DNA from: Coptodactyla brooksi
Taxonomy: Eukaryota; Arthropoda; Insecta; Coleoptera; Scarabaeidae
Direction of reading: 5' to 3'
DNA: 29,294 nucleotides
Assembly: GCA_033557675.1 (NCBI GenBank)
Contig: JAWQRM010000134.1
Span: 1-29,294, forward strand
Part shown: one piece after another, positions 1 through 10,006 of the stretch
Position numbering within the stretch: the first letter of the stretch is position 1
Layout of the letters: each line of letters starts with the position of its first letter
Notes under the pieces: model-generated
Database searches by the model: none
Told to the model about the DNA's origin: nothing
Seen by the model: the letters and a program-made list of their open reading frames with translations, nothing else
Translations under genes and position numbers: made by a program

Positions 1-32
1 CTGCACCAGGCAACAAAAGTTGCCTGGTGCAG
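1..32. repeat. Perfect 14-bp hairpin with AAAA loop
   Basis: Arms CTGCACCAGGCAAC (1-14) and GTTGCCTGGTGCAG (19-32) are exact reverse complements around an AAAA loop. The stem is GC-richer than its surroundings. It lies at the window edge, so it could be the end of a larger inverted repeat or an element terminus. No coding sequence is attached to it. Confidence 0.9.
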
Positions 33-659
33 CGAAAAACTTAGCAGACCTAGAATTTTTTGAACGTCATTTTTGAAATCATCATTAGATGTTACTCCAT
101 ATCTGAAATTTTTATGAAACTATCTTTTACAATAACTGAAATATTAAGCTCTTTGAAAAATGCACTTTTCAGTTTTCATTAAGTATTTACGTAACGAGAA
201 ATATTTTTGAAAATTGTAACCCGGATTATTCTTAGACAATCAATTATGCAACTTTTGTCTCATTTAACCGACTTTGTATCTCTAACGGTTTCCATTATGC
301 CCATATACTTCATTTTAAACTGGACAACCTGGACACCTGTATATAATATTGATATGTAAAGAAGTGATTTCCTGTGTTAAAGTATTTATATGGTATCAAA
401 GTCGATTGGCTTAACATAATATCCACCACGTAAAATAATAAAAAAGTATAAAAACAATAAAATAAATGAATAAAATACTGCCGTCCTCCTAAAATAGTTA
501 GGACACCACATTTACTAAAGATTTTTTCAATAATATCGAAGAGTATACTGAAAGTCTTAAGATTAGATCTCCTGAAATGAAACTGAATTCTTGTTCACTG
601 ATAATTTCTGGTAAGAATGTTTATATATTTTCTTTCTTGCTTCGTCTTACACGTTATGG
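33..659. other. AT-rich gene-free stretch
   Basis: No ORF, RNA gene or element terminus could be recognised here. The sequence is AT-rich, with short A/T runs around 430-475. It may be intergenic or intronic. Confidence 0.6.
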
Positions 660-730
660 TTCGATGTTCTTTGATGTCTAAAGTAAAGTTTGGGGTTTGG
701 GTCACCACTAGGCCAAAATGTGAAAAAAGA

Positions 731-780
731 ATGCTAGCCGTACGTTTCGGTAACTAAGTTAGCATCGTCAGGAGCGATGA
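731..780 (-). ncRNA. Hammerhead-like motif, copy A (decayed)
   Basis: On the minus strand a CUGACGA core (plus 765-771) is followed by U, then GCUAAC-loop-GUUACC as stem II with one C-C mismatch, then GAAAC and a short would-be stem III. The nucleotides at the expected cleavage site read GGC rather than the NUH a hammerhead needs, so self-cleavage is unlikely. It sits 200 bases downstream of the GIY-YIG stop, where PLE terminal repeats carry hammerhead ribozymes. Confidence 0.5.
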
Positions 781-978
781 AAGGCTAACTATTAAGTGAC
801 ATAAGGTGCTATATATACTAAAAACGCGATGCTTAATTGTTTCTTAGTTGGTGTTTCGCAACCAATAGATCAATTAAGTGCTTCCTTACCTTATCCCCAC
901 TACCCGTTAACAAAATACTTCCCCGTACAGCGTCTCCCGTTGCCGTGATATATAATCCAAGGATACAGACCCCTCGCT

Positions 979-1292
979 TTACTCTTTACAAACGTTAAGT
1001 TGTAAAGGGTTTACCAGCGTTTCCTCTAAATGTATTAAACTATACAGAGGGCTAACCGGCATTAGCTCCTTATCTTTATTAAGTCTATTTCTACATTTAA
1101 CAATTTCTATGCTTTCAAATACACTCAACAACTTACTGTTGGATGCATTTCTAAGCAGTTTCACGTTTTCGACATCCTGTGGTTGCTGTTGAAAGCACGT
1201 TTTCAACAATGGCAATGCTAGATTTTTCGGTACGACCATACCTTAAGTGAGCCATGTGCTCTTTGAACCTTGTTTTGAGTGATCAACATCTG
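979..1292 (-). pseudogene. PLE GIY-YIG endonuclease C-terminal fragment (frameshifted)
   Basis: The upstream frame encodes SLKTRFKEHMAHLRYGRTEK, which matches the GIY-YIG pattern SLKxRxKEHxxxxR.G of Penelope-like elements. A frameshift near 1200 then moves into the open frame ending at 979, which contains ENVKLLRNASNSKLLSVFES and IEI, typical of the segment following the conserved Asn/His of the domain (KLLxxEExSxKLxxxESxEI). In intact elements this domain nicks target DNA for retrotransposition. Here the GIY and YIG strands are absent and an in-frame stop lies just upstream of SLKT, so this is a fossil. The annotated ATG at 1239 is not a true start: it lies inside the domain in the shifted frame. 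Assignment to PLE rests on this pattern and on the downstream RNA motif. Confidence 0.7.
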
Positions 1293-1295
1293 TGT

Positions 1296-1357
1296 GTTAA
1301 CATCTGTTTTATCTCGACTGGAGATAAAACAGATGTTAACATATCTGTTTTATCTCC
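1296..1357. repeat. Perfect 20-bp inverted repeat plus third arm copy
   Basis: Arm 1296-1315 (GTTAACATCTGTTTTATCTC) is the exact reverse complement of 1321-1340, with a five-base loop. A third copy of the ATCTGTTTTATCTC part follows at 1343-1356, so the middle arm can pair with either neighbour (15 bp with the right-hand one). It abuts the 5' truncation point of the PLE fragment at about 1292, so it may mark an insertion or repair junction. Confidence 0.9.
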
Positions 1358-2955
1358 AGGATTACCCAACAATGTTTTTAACGTATTTTTGGACTGAAAA
1401 ACTAATTTCATGCTTACGTTACTAAAAATCTTAGGAAAGCGCTTAGTGGACTGAGAGAAAGGCAGCGAAATGGATTTTACTTATCTACTAAATTCCTATC
1501 ATATCCGTTAATAGTAGCTATGTTCCTTACGTGATTCCTCTCTTTGTCATATCTTACTGAATCCAGTGCGAAATTGATTTTCCACTCGTGGTTTATTTGC
1601 CAAGTTGAAATATCTCTTTACAGTATAAATGAACTACAAAGTTAATTATTGCAATATATCACACGTTTACTATCTCTGCTTAAACTACGGAATGCGTTTA
1701 CGATTAAACATGTCTACATTCTGCATATGCAAGTTATCCGCCACGACACACAAAGAATCCTTCACCGTAATTGCGACCTCATATTTTGATTGGTTATTTT
1801 CAAAATAAACCGTCGTTCCCTAGAAAATGCGCTCATTATACGCGAGTAGGTAGGTTCAATTTATACTGGACTTCATATATGGTAACGAAGAGCCGTTTTG
1901 CAACACCTCTAGCATCACCTCATTGTTGCTGCCATTGATGATATTGTTCGGTGGGCTTGTGCTGACTTGCCCGCTATGTGGCCGGGAAAATGGAATTTAG
2001 AACGTGTTACCTTGTACCTCAGTTACTGTCCACACGAAAAGATGCTCTAATTATCCCTTCTGATGTGTCCTTGTGCTTCGTACATTATTCGCACGTCATC
2101 TGTCGGTGATTTATCTCTACTAAACGAGAATTATTAATATTTCGTCACGGCGTAGATGAGGACGCGCCCGACTTTACATGGCGCATCCGTGGGCACAAAT
2201 GAAGGCCTCTTCAAAGGAGCCGACACTTGTGAACGCTCTGTGTAAAATGACACTGGGTTCTTCACCTAGGAAGAAAGGTAACGGGGTGTCATAACGATTT
2301 TGTGCTGTTAGAGCGTTATAAATAGTACTCACGGAATGCTATAATGACCATTACAGTTATTTTTGTAAAAGTTCTTGGTAAGAGAGCTCTTGCAGTTTTG
2401 TCTATCGTTTTTCGTATTTCCTGTTTGATTTATGAAATAATACCCTATTATTTTAGATCTGATGCCAGTGTTTACGCAATATTTAAGCGCATCATGTTAC
2501 GCAAGTCAATCATTTCTTCATGGTTTACAATTATGCATTGTATTAAATATAATAATACAATGCATAATTTAAATGTGTTTATTCAAAATTGGTTATTATG
2601 CATTTACTTTAACTATTCAATTTAATGTGGAAACTTTAAATGAATGCTCTTACTTAGCATACTTATATATATTTACTTATTTATACTTTATAATTATATC
2701 ACATTGACAGCTGAGTTGAGATTGTTTCATATTTCCTTATGGGGCAGTAGTTTTGGACGATGAGGTTCCCGAAATTGTATTTTAATGTACAAATGCCGTT
2801 TAGGTTGATGTTTATGATAAGTAATAATTTGAAATTTTGGGATTTTGCTAGTTCAAGTATTTGAAATCGAACTACCTACTTTCAAAATCTCAAGTATAGC
2901 ATGTTGTAATACCTAATCATAACACACATTGTTGCATGCAATTTACAATAAATTT
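1358..2955. other. Gene-free stretch, 1.6 kb
   Basis: No convincing gene. An open frame at 2344-2625 is AT-driven, hydrophobic and contains the hairpin at 2529-2569, so I do not call it. Composition is mixed: slightly GC-richer at 1850-2300, strongly AT-rich afterwards. Confidence 0.5.
2529..2569. repeat. Perfect 17-bp hairpin, 7-base loop
   Basis: Arms 2529-2545 (AATTATGCATTGTATTA) and 2553-2569 are exact reverse complements around AATATAA. Each arm holds ATGCAT/ATTATGCAT words, one of which recurs at about 2595. No transposon flank is visible. Confidence 0.9.
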
Positions 2956-3254
2956 CATGGTGCTCCAGATTTTTCTCATGCTGAAACCACATTAACATGT
3001 GGTTTGAATGTTGTTTGAACGTGCACCAGTATCTGGACCAGCGATTTGATTTCTTCCTTTGGGGTTATCTGAAATCTTTAGTCTATGAGACACCCATTCG
3101 TAATGAGGAAGATCTTGTTGCAAAACTAATGGCCGCTTGTGCACAAATAAAAACTATCCCCGGAATCTTCCATAGGGTGCGCGAGTCAGTGATCTGGCAG
3201 TACAATCTTTGTATTGAGCAAAATGGTCAAAATTTTGAACAATTATTGTAAACT
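2956..3254 (+). pseudogene. Tc1/mariner-type DDE transposase, C-terminal fragment
   Basis: The frame to the stop at 3249-3251 contains FDFFLWGYLKSLVYETPI, followed by EEDLVAKLMAACAQI, PGIFHRVRES and a C-terminal LCIEQNGQNFEQLL. This is the end of the abundant insect Tc1/mariner-type transposases (consensus SPDLTPLDFFLWGYLKSLVY). The signature is shortened: YLDQRF runs directly into DFFLW, so the roughly 25 residues with the WPPRSPDLTP motif and the third catalytic Asp are deleted. Just upstream, another frame reads HGAPDFSHAETT, a decayed version of the QQDGAPAH motif whose catalytic Asp has become His. It is inactive. The likely ancestral protein was about 350 residues. Confidence 0.85.
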
Positions 3255-4050
3255 AGTTTCATTCAAATGCAATAAACTTAGTAGCTTTATCTAAAGCAAG
3301 TTTTAAAAATGAAAAATGTCACGTAAATTTAAGTTTCTGATTTTTTTTTAAATTTAGAAGGTTTGCCTAATTCCAATTATTTAAATTAAAAAGAAACTTT
3401 GCTTTTACGCATTCACAAATAATTTATTCTCTCTGAAATTTCAAAGTCCCATTCAGTTCAGCGCGAATTTCTAACTGTGTCATTACGTAACACGTTCTCA
3501 CGTTAACGTACTGTGTCAACTTAGCGTGTTATACATCCTTTTAATTAAACGTACTTTTACCGCGTAAAAACATACATTCAACATGTTATTTTAACATTAC
3601 ACGTTTTCCAAGAACGGCTTTTTGTATGTCGAGATCGTACATCGAGATACTCATTAGTTACAGAAATTTTCAAGTAAGTAATACCACTTGACGTGTCGCA
3701 TAATGGATAGAGACAAAAGCTCCGTGTAGAAGTATAATGTGAAGTGTCCTAACAACCGCGGTTCTAAATTATTACATGGGAACCATAGTTACTTAGTGGC
3801 GATAACGATCAAGTGCATAATAATGTATTGGGTGTGCGCCTACACGGTGACATGTGGTTAACTGCTTTTCCAGCCGCTGTAACATCTCTTTAATTGAGTA
3901 TAATTGTCTAATCACGGTGTGCTGTATCTTCAAACATTGCCTGAATACAATTACTCAGTGTTAATTTTTACTCAGTGTGAGTTTTTGTATAATTTTTATT
4001 TGAAATCTGTCGAGATTTGAAGATTTAGTTTACAGATTGATTCTCTTCTT
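3255..4050. other. Gene-free stretch
   Basis: No gene seen. At 3470-3540 the sequence is dense in ACGT/AACGT words (ATTACGTAACACGTTCTCACGTTAACGTACTG), without a recognisable repeat period. The remainder is ordinary AT-rich sequence. Confidence 0.5.
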
Positions 4051-4097
4051 CGTGATTTGCAATATAAAATTGTCAGATTGGATCTTTCTCATACTAG

Positions 4098-4529
4098 TCA
4101 GTACTCGCTGATGCAATATATCTTCAAACTGTTTCGCAATCTCCTTGACACGTTATCAATGATCACATGTACAAGAAGTTGTATTTGTTGCCAATTCCTG
4201 CTAATCGATTTCAAAACTACATTACGCTCGGTGTTTTTTATTCTACAAGAATCAATCTCCAATGTTAGTGCCTCCAGGTGTGGCACTTTACTCATTACCA
4301 GACTGCCATTTTTGGCTGAACTGATATCGTGCGCTCTACCACAGGCGATGTTCCTACATGTAATCAATTCCAACAATAGATGCACATTATCAGTATTGCA
4401 CTGTTCATACCTTATAAGGAAACGTGATGCAATAAACTCGTTTAGAGGAAACAGGCGTCGGTGCAGTTCTTCGGGAATTTTCGAACTGGAGGAACGAGTG
4501 GATGGTTCTCTTTCGAGTAGAAAAAGCAT
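4098..4529 (-). CDS. Unidentified 143-codon ORF; opposite strand also open
   Basis: Minus-strand ATG at 4527-4529 to a stop at 4098. The protein starts MLFLLEREPSTRSSSSKIPE, is mixed and helical-looking (HRRLFPLNEFIASRFLIRYE, then NVHLLLELITCRNIACG) and has balanced composition, which is more protein-like than the Cys/Ser/Leu-rich product of the plus-strand frame 4057-4638. An in-frame TGA lies two codons before the ATG, so there is no further upstream extension without splicing. I recognise no family. It could be an exon or retrocopy of a host gene, or part of an unrecognised transposon. Both strands being open over more than 430 bases is unusual in DNA this AT-rich. No polyadenylation signal or promoter was identified. 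Confidence 0.35.
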   Translation of the reverse strand: MLFLLEREPSTRSSSSKIPEELHRRLFPLNEFIASRFLIRYEQCNTDNVHLLLELITCRNIACGRAHDISSAKNGSLVMSKVPHLEALTLEIDSCRIKNTERNVVLKSISRNWQQIQLLVHVIIDNVSRRLRNSLKIYCISEY

Positions 4530-4639
4530 AGTTCAGATGCTAAGAGCACATGTCATGAAAGAAGAAGGTCACAGGTTGGCGTGCTGCTCGGTTGTCAATT
4601 TATATTCTTGTTTAATGAAAAGTAAATTAATTAGTTAAC

Positions 4640-4950
4640 CAGCTTTTTCATCTGTAATGAACTATATTCATCATTCGAATTAAAAAATAACGCTTAAATA
4701 TTTTTGCAAGTTAATTAAATTAAAAAAGCCTGTTAATATAATTGCTACAATAATGATGAGAAATTATATAAAATCATAATAAAGCTCAAAGTAAACACAT
4801 ATGTTTACAGTGCCAATTTGTCAATGCGTGAGTCACCTAAGACCCCCCTTAGGGCTATGTCTAGTTGCAGGGTGAAAAAAAAACGTGATTTCTTACAAGA
4901 AATCACAACAAAAAAATGATGTTTTCTTACAAGAACATATTGATATTAAA
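4640..4950. other. Gene-free AT-rich spacer with short hairpins
   Basis: No gene. It contains a perfect 10-bp hairpin at 4885-4906 (GTGATTTCTT, AC loop, AAGAAATCAC) and a CCTAAG...CTTAGGG inverted pair near 4837-4855. The hairpin lies just before the tandem repeat that starts near 4952. Confidence 0.6.
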
Positions 4951-5089
4951 AGTACATATATTGAACAACATTAAAAATTTTTTCGCTGAAGAATATTGTA
5001 AATTAAGGAAGTTACGGCTACTTTAAGGAAACCTGGTTTTTCAGCGGTGTTGTGCGGTGTCCACGATATTATATTATATCTCCATATAT

Positions 5090-5245
5090 CTTGTTCGTGA
5101 ACGATGGATTTTTTGAAAAAATAACTTTTGACAAAATGGCAGCCGGTTTAAGGAAAAGTGCGATTTTTCAAGCTGTTATTTTTCGTTTTTTTTTAATAAA
5201 AAAAAAGTTTACAATAAAATTAAAAACTCTTCGTTCACGAACAAG
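5090..5245. repeat. Internal inverted repeat of tandem unit 1
   Basis: CTTGTTCGTGAACGA (5090-5104) is the exact reverse complement of TCGTTCACGAACAAG (5231-5245), enclosing 126 bases. Each arm is itself close to palindromic (TTCGTGAACGA). The same structure is conserved in unit 2. Confidence 0.9.
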
Positions 5246-5672
5246 CCCTTGATACACAGAATAAGCACAAGAAGGTTTTAGGTCGATTGCTTTAACGGTT
5301 CTCGGGATATCCTGTACACCGTACGGGACTTTTCCGAAAAATGTAATTTCGACAAAAACGCGTCTACAGTTTGCAGTATAGTTGTCAGTAGAGTATAACT
5401 TAGTTTTTTTATCACTTCCAAAGCACCAATTTTCTCCTGTCTACGGCGCTCTCTGTCCTCTCGTGTAAAGAAGTAGTATGTAAAAAGTCCGTACATTGAA
5501 CAACATTCAAAACTTTTTTTGCTGAAAAATATTGTAAATTGAGGTAAATTAAGTTACGACCACTTTAAGGAAACCTGAGTTTTTTGTAAAGGTGTTATGT
5601 AGTGTCCACGATAGCTCTAAGCTTAATCACCTGATCAAAATCCAAAAAGATTCTGTTAGTATATGAATATAT

Positions 5673-5797
5673 CTTGTTCGTGAACGAAGGATTTTTTGAT
5701 AAAATAACTTTTAACAAAATGGCGACCGTTCTAACAAGAAGTGCGACTATTAAGTAAGTTTTCAGCAAAAATTAAATACCCTTCGTTCACGAAGAAG
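5673..5797. repeat. Internal inverted repeat of tandem unit 2
   Basis: CTTGTTCGTGAACGAAGG (5673-5690) pairs with CCTTCGTTCACGAAGAAG (5780-5797) with one mismatch. The enclosed segment is shorter than in unit 1 and diverged from it, while the arms stayed nearly identical. This could mean that the arms matter or that they were recently homogenised. Confidence 0.85.
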
Positions 5798-6340
5798 CCC
5801 TTGATACATAGAATCAGCACGAGAAAGTTTTAGATCGATTACTTTAACGGTTTTCGGAATATCGTGGTCACCGTACGGGACTTTTCCGAAAAATGTAATT
5901 TTGGGAAAAACGCGTTGAAAGCTTGCGGTCTAGTTATCAGTAGAGAATGCAGCTACCATTACCACGCAGCTACTGCGCGCTGCTTTCGGCTGCGCAATCT
6001 CGGAACTTTGTCAATTTTCGTCCAATTTGCATGAAATTTTCAGGAAACACTCTTGAAATAGCATACTTCAAGAATATACAAAAACTCAGAAATCGATTTT
6101 TTGAACTTTTCTAACTAGACATGACCTTTTAACGTTAAAGTTAGTTAAAGGCCATATTTTTCTGGAATAAAGCGTCTTTATTATAAAGTTTAGTTTTAGA
6201 TTGCAAATTAAACCGAAGCTAAGGATATAGTTTACAATGTCATATGTTCATGATTGAACAGATATTTAAAAAGGGATGTGACCCAAATTTATACAAATTT
6301 AAGTAATTAATTGCTTTATATTAAACATGAAAATAATTGG

Positions 6341-6415
6341 CATTTGAGTAGGAATTGAACATATGATCTGTGGTTTCATGCCAGACGCTCTTACTGCTGA
6401 GCTATGCAGTGATCC
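6341..6415 (-). repeat. tRNA-derived sequence (SINE head or tRNA pseudogene)
   Basis: On the minus strand TAGCTCAGCAGTAAGAGC gives an A-box-like D arm (GCTC...GAGC) and GTTCAATTCC gives a B box, spaced as in a tRNA. An anticodon-stem-like TCTGG/CCACA pairs at four of five positions. The acceptor stem and T stem do not pair, and the base at position 33 is A rather than U, so this is not a functional tRNA. Pol III internal promoter boxes with broken helices are typical of tRNA-derived SINEs. No SINE tail could be defined. Confidence 0.55.
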
Positions 6416-6562
6416 ACCCACTTTTCAGAAAATCATCCTCTTGTTTTCCCCCTCGAGGCCAGAACTTAGCGTGTATGTGCGTTGAGTGCAGTTGTGGTAG
6501 TCTCCAATAAGGGAAACAAGAGGATGATTTTCTGGGGAGTGAGCGTCTGACATAAAACTTCC
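6371..6562. repeat. Fold-back inverted duplication including the tRNA-like head
   Basis: CAGAAAATCATCCTCTTG..CCC (6426-6450) is the reverse complement of 6511-6534, with one extra T in the left arm. Outside it, the tRNA-like CCAGACGCTCTTAC (about 6381-6395) is matched by GTGAGCGTCTGAC (about 6539-6552), so the symmetry extends into the A-box region. The centre (6451-6510) is unique. The arrangement suggests a template switch or two head-to-head copies of one SINE. Confidence 0.8.
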
Positions 6563-6599
6563 AACCTATGAAATAGTTTTAATACTTGGGACGGGTTTT

Positions 6600-8430
6600 G
6601 ACTTTACTCTAGGTAACCACATCGTATTTCATGTCGCGTTTCATGTTTGTCTTTTGTATATACTTTGTTATTATTTATTGTTAACTAATTTTAGGTTTCG
6701 CCACCTCGACGTTGGTTATTCCTGGGTTCGGCAGAGAGCGAGAAAACTTGATACATATGTTTCTACAATTTTGTTTTCAAATTCTTTTTACTGCTGGTTT
6801 TTCTATTTCAATTTTTTTAAAGTTTATTAAATTTTTAATAAAATAAATTGTTAAAGACAACATACCTACGCAATATTTCTCTAATGGTATGAATCGAAAG
6901 ATGATACAAATTTTTCTTTGTTTTACATTTAGCAACAATTTCTTTAAACAATAATTAATTAAGCAATTTGAAAAACCAACTCTCCTACATTGATAATAAT
7001 CATCTTTTGACCCTCGTCAGAGAATATTCACTTTCCCAATATATAAAATTAACTGCTCATGAATTTCTCCGGGTAAAGGTTCAAGTAATTGTTTATTAAT
7101 TTTTTATAACAAATTCAGTTTTGACAACAAATTTTGAAACAGTCTCGACCTAATTTCTCCCGTGGAATCGTGGAAGCGCTATTAATTTACCATACTTTAC
7201 ATTTTGCAACAATTTCCTTAAACAATAATTGTTTAAACAATAAAAACATTGTTCTTCTTTCATTAAAAAATCACCTTTCAACACCGTGACTTCATCTCCG
7301 TATTCATTTTCTTAATATATCTACTGGTTTGTCTATGGGCCTTGTTACATTATACAAAAATCAATATTTCAACCTCGATTTTTATCCCTTAAAACATCAT
7401 GTCTGCTGAAAAGAAAAAATGCGTATGAAATATTTTTCGATTATCTACAAAAGGCGCATATTGCCTAGTCAATCCCAAGAGGGTACTTGGGAAGTGTTAC
7501 TCGTGAGTGACTAAATTATAAAAAAAAACAATACTTTGCCCTAGTTTAATTATAGGAATCGTCTGTTGCGTAGAAATACTCGATGTGCTTAGCCGATTTA
7601 CGCCACATTTGCATTTAAAATGCTTTCACAATTACGTCACGTGGTCTGATCGACATTTCGTGATCGCATTGCTTCAATTCCGTCCACTCTTCTGCGAACA
7701 AAGACTGCCCTTGTCCCCGCAACGCTAGACACATAACTCACACATACATCCACATTTGTTCAAGCGAACTCGAAGAGTATTTACGGACAAAATGAAAAAC
7801 TCACCATTTTTTACGTCTCGTTACCTTGATATTTTAGGTCAATCTTTTCCCCGGTGAGAAAAAAAGGAGTAAGTGTCATTAATTTGCTTAATTACTAACG
7901 CAGCCTAATAAGTGTTTAAACTTGTTGAACGGGAAAATGGTAAATTATAGACTTCAGAAATGTGTTGGGCCTTATTTGCATTTACTCTTTACAGTTCCAT
8001 TGTGTTGCTTGTTCACATAACACTGTAGTTTATCTTTAAAATTATACAGTTCATTAGTACGCTATTTTACGAATCATCCACAATGGACATGTCTCGACAA
8101 GAGTAAATGGTACCTTGTCAAATTAAGTTAAAGAATTGCTGGTCAGAACAGGAAACGGATGCAAAGAAGGTCACTTCTTTAATAGACGCTAATAAATAAT
8201 ATGAACCAATGGCAGTAAATACAATCGCTGCGAAATGTTTTTGGATGAAATCATCACGTTAAATGTCATTGTCAAAGAAATTAGAAGCTACAAACAGCAT
8301 GACATACAAGTGAGTGAAAAAAAATATTTCCTCAGCATAGTATTTTGATATGCATAGTAATTTTATCTATTTTGATGAAAAAATTCACCATTTCTTCTTG
8401 TTTGTTAACAGTAGCTAGTGCATAGACCCG
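6600..8430. other. Gene-free stretch, 1.8 kb, with diverged direct repeat
   Basis: No gene. A block reading TTTACATTTxGCAACAATTT followed by CxTTAAACAATAATT occurs at 6921-6956 and again at 7197-7230, about 275 bases apart, so this part is an old partial tandem duplication. The rest is AT-rich with no recognisable coding signal. Confidence 0.55.
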
Positions 8431-9250
8431 TCCATAGTCCTGACCATAGTCCTGTTATTAACCTAGCGCCAATGACGCGAAAATAATTACGCGCGCGATG
8501 ACATCGGGTCATTACGACTCGGATTTTATCAGTAAATTTTCACATACTAAATATCAACTGACTAATTTTAATAACTACTTACGTTACGTAAGTAGTAAGC
8601 CGTCCCCGAACGCGGTGTCTCAGGAAGTGGTGGGGTGATCACCCTCGTAACTACCCCCATTGTTGCGAGAGCTTTTGGCTATAAGGGCGGGAATGGAACA
8701 TCCGCTCTTGCCGTTCACCTGCTTCCTTCATCGACATTTTGACACTTCCGTGGGTGCGACGTGTTGACGTCGAGAGTTTACCACGAGACCTGCGCTTTAC
8801 GCATCATGCCGCACATCCCTTTCAGGCAGCGTCAACGTATCCGCTAGTTCTCGTGACCCTACCGCAATACTGGCCAGAGGCCCCTACAAATGGTGCTGAT
8901 ACCTTGACCAGACTAGTCCAATCTAGCCCAGATGCCAATTCAATCTCCTCAAAAAACTTTAATAATGTTTTTTAAGGAGACCGGAGTCGCGACGTGTCGA
9001 AAGATTACTAGTCATTGCCTTTTCGTTAATTGTCAAAACTGACAACGAAGGGAATCTACTTCAACATACCTCACTGATGCTCACTACGGACTGGCGTGAA
9101 TGCGTTTGTGCACCTTCACGACTCCTGCATTCCTCCGTTTTTCACGTAGAAATCACGGCAGGATACCGTCCTCTTCGAATATGAGCACCAGAACGGTTGA
9201 CGTCGACGTTCACCTCTCGACATTCCTGTCGAGACGACCTATTAATAATA
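8431..9250. other. GC-richer gene-free segment
   Basis: Noticeably richer in C, G and CpG than its flanks. It contains a 78-codon plus-strand frame (8739-8975) with no recognisable motif or initiation context, which I leave uncalled. Small structures include a direct repeat CCATAGTCCTG (near 8433 and 8445), a 10-bp hairpin at 8574-8596 (ACTACTTACG, TTA, CGTAAGTAGT) and an 8-bp hairpin with a TTCC loop at 9215-9234. It could be a regulatory region or a 5' exon that cannot be proven from sequence alone. Confidence 0.4.
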
Positions 9251-9308
9251 CCAGCAAAGATAATAATTGTCATTGATGCAGTGCGTAGCCACATAATGTT
9301 AGACCTTT

Positions 9309-9430
9309 ATTACAGGAATTCCACCTCATTTTGACGAAGTAGCGACACAATTGCTTGATTGGTGGTAAGAAACTTGATTGATCTAAAGAAGTTGATTTCT
9401 CTAAATTAATAAAACCGCAATTCCTGTAAT
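9309..9430. repeat. Small element-like inverted repeat, 12-bp arms
   Basis: ATTACAGGAATT (9309-9320) and AATTCCTGTAAT (9419-9430) are exact reverse complements enclosing 98 bases. The size and layout fit a tiny MITE or a chance inverted pair. No target-site duplication is evident. Confidence 0.45.
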
Positions 9431-9763
9431 TATCTAAACCGTACCGTTATTAAAAGGCATCCTTGTCGAACTCAATTGTAAAGCTACTCAGAATTCATAA
9501 TGTATGACTGCTATGGTTACCTGTAACTCACTGCGAGTCAAATATAACTCAATTAATTTTCGTCTACATGAAAAATTAAATCGGAAGAAGCTGCAATACT
9601 TTTAACATTGTCGATTACGCAGTAGTCGATGATACCATTCCATTGCACCACAGATATCTAGAAACTGTGCTGAGCGTTGTAGAAGAATTGAAGGAATTTA
9701 TTTAGATCCCGGATGTAACAAGTTTTTTTTAATTTATGCGGAGAAGGATTTTTAGGGATTCCC

Positions 9764-9929
9764 TTGTCACAAGTTAATCACTGGTTACCACTTCACCAAA
9801 ACGATAATAAATTGCTCGATGCGCATTTCGTCGACAAAGTCGACATTGTCAAGAGCTACCAGGAAATACGAGCAATTTATCGGTATTATTTATCGGTGGA
9901 AGTGGTAACCAGTGATTAACTTGTTACAA
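9764..9929. mobile_element. MITE-like fold-back element with 31-bp terminal inverted repeats
   Basis: The left end 9764-9794 and right end 9899-9929 are reverse complements over 31 bases with one mismatch (arm core ACAAGTTAATCACTGGTTAC). Inside, CGATAATAAATTGCTCG is matched by CGAGCAATTTATCGGTATT, so nearly the whole 166-bp element can fold. It has no coding capacity. No clear target-site duplication flanks it, so the superfamily is undetermined, and the true termini may lie a few bases further out. Confidence 0.8.
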
Positions 9930-10006
9930 AGCCAAAGGTTCCATATCCACAATTCATAGTAATTTGATGTGATAAAATAACGAGCAAAATGTCTGTTACT
10001 TTTCCG

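Larger units (their letters stand above)
660..1292 (-). mobile_element. 5'-truncated Penelope-like element: GIY-YIG remnant plus 3' terminal region
   Basis: Read on the minus strand, the element begins near 1292, passes through the remnant of a C-terminal GIY-YIG endonuclease domain, stops at 979, and is followed about 200 bases later by a hammerhead-like motif (731-780). Beyond the motif, a short block near 699-720 (TTTTGGCCTAGTGGTGAC on the minus strand) recurs behind the two other PLE tails at 20930-21050 and 24590-24725. That order, ORF end then structured RNA in the terminal repeat, is the known organisation of Penelope-like retroelements. The 5' end, including the reverse transcriptase, is missing, and the truncation point touches an inverted repeat at 1296-1340. 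Confidence 0.7.
4952..5952. repeat. Two-unit diverged tandem repeat (period about 540 bp)
   Basis: Unit 1 (4952 to about 5397) and unit 2 (5491 to about 5952) share in order: GTACAT...TTGAACAACATT, GAATATTGTAAATT, CTTTAAGGAAACCTG, GTGTCCACGATA, ATATATCTTGTTCGTGAACGA, ATAACTTTTxACAAAATGGC, CTTCGTTCACGAA, AGCCCTTGATACA, and CGTACGGGACTTTTCCGAAA. About 90 bases after unit 1 are not found after unit 2. Open frames within it (5052-5252 +, 5278-5496 -) differ between units and are not genes. It may be a dispersed non-autonomous element or a satellite fragment. Confidence 0.85.

Noticed and set aside
5052..5496. Short ORFs inside the tandem repeat
   Set aside because: They are not preserved between the two repeat units.
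6341..6415. Functional tRNA gene
   Set aside because: Acceptor and T stems do not pair and the base before the anticodon is A rather than U.
8739..8975. 78-codon plus-strand ORF in the GC-richer segment
   Set aside because: No motif, poor start context and no homology I recognise; GC-richer DNA yields such frames by chance.
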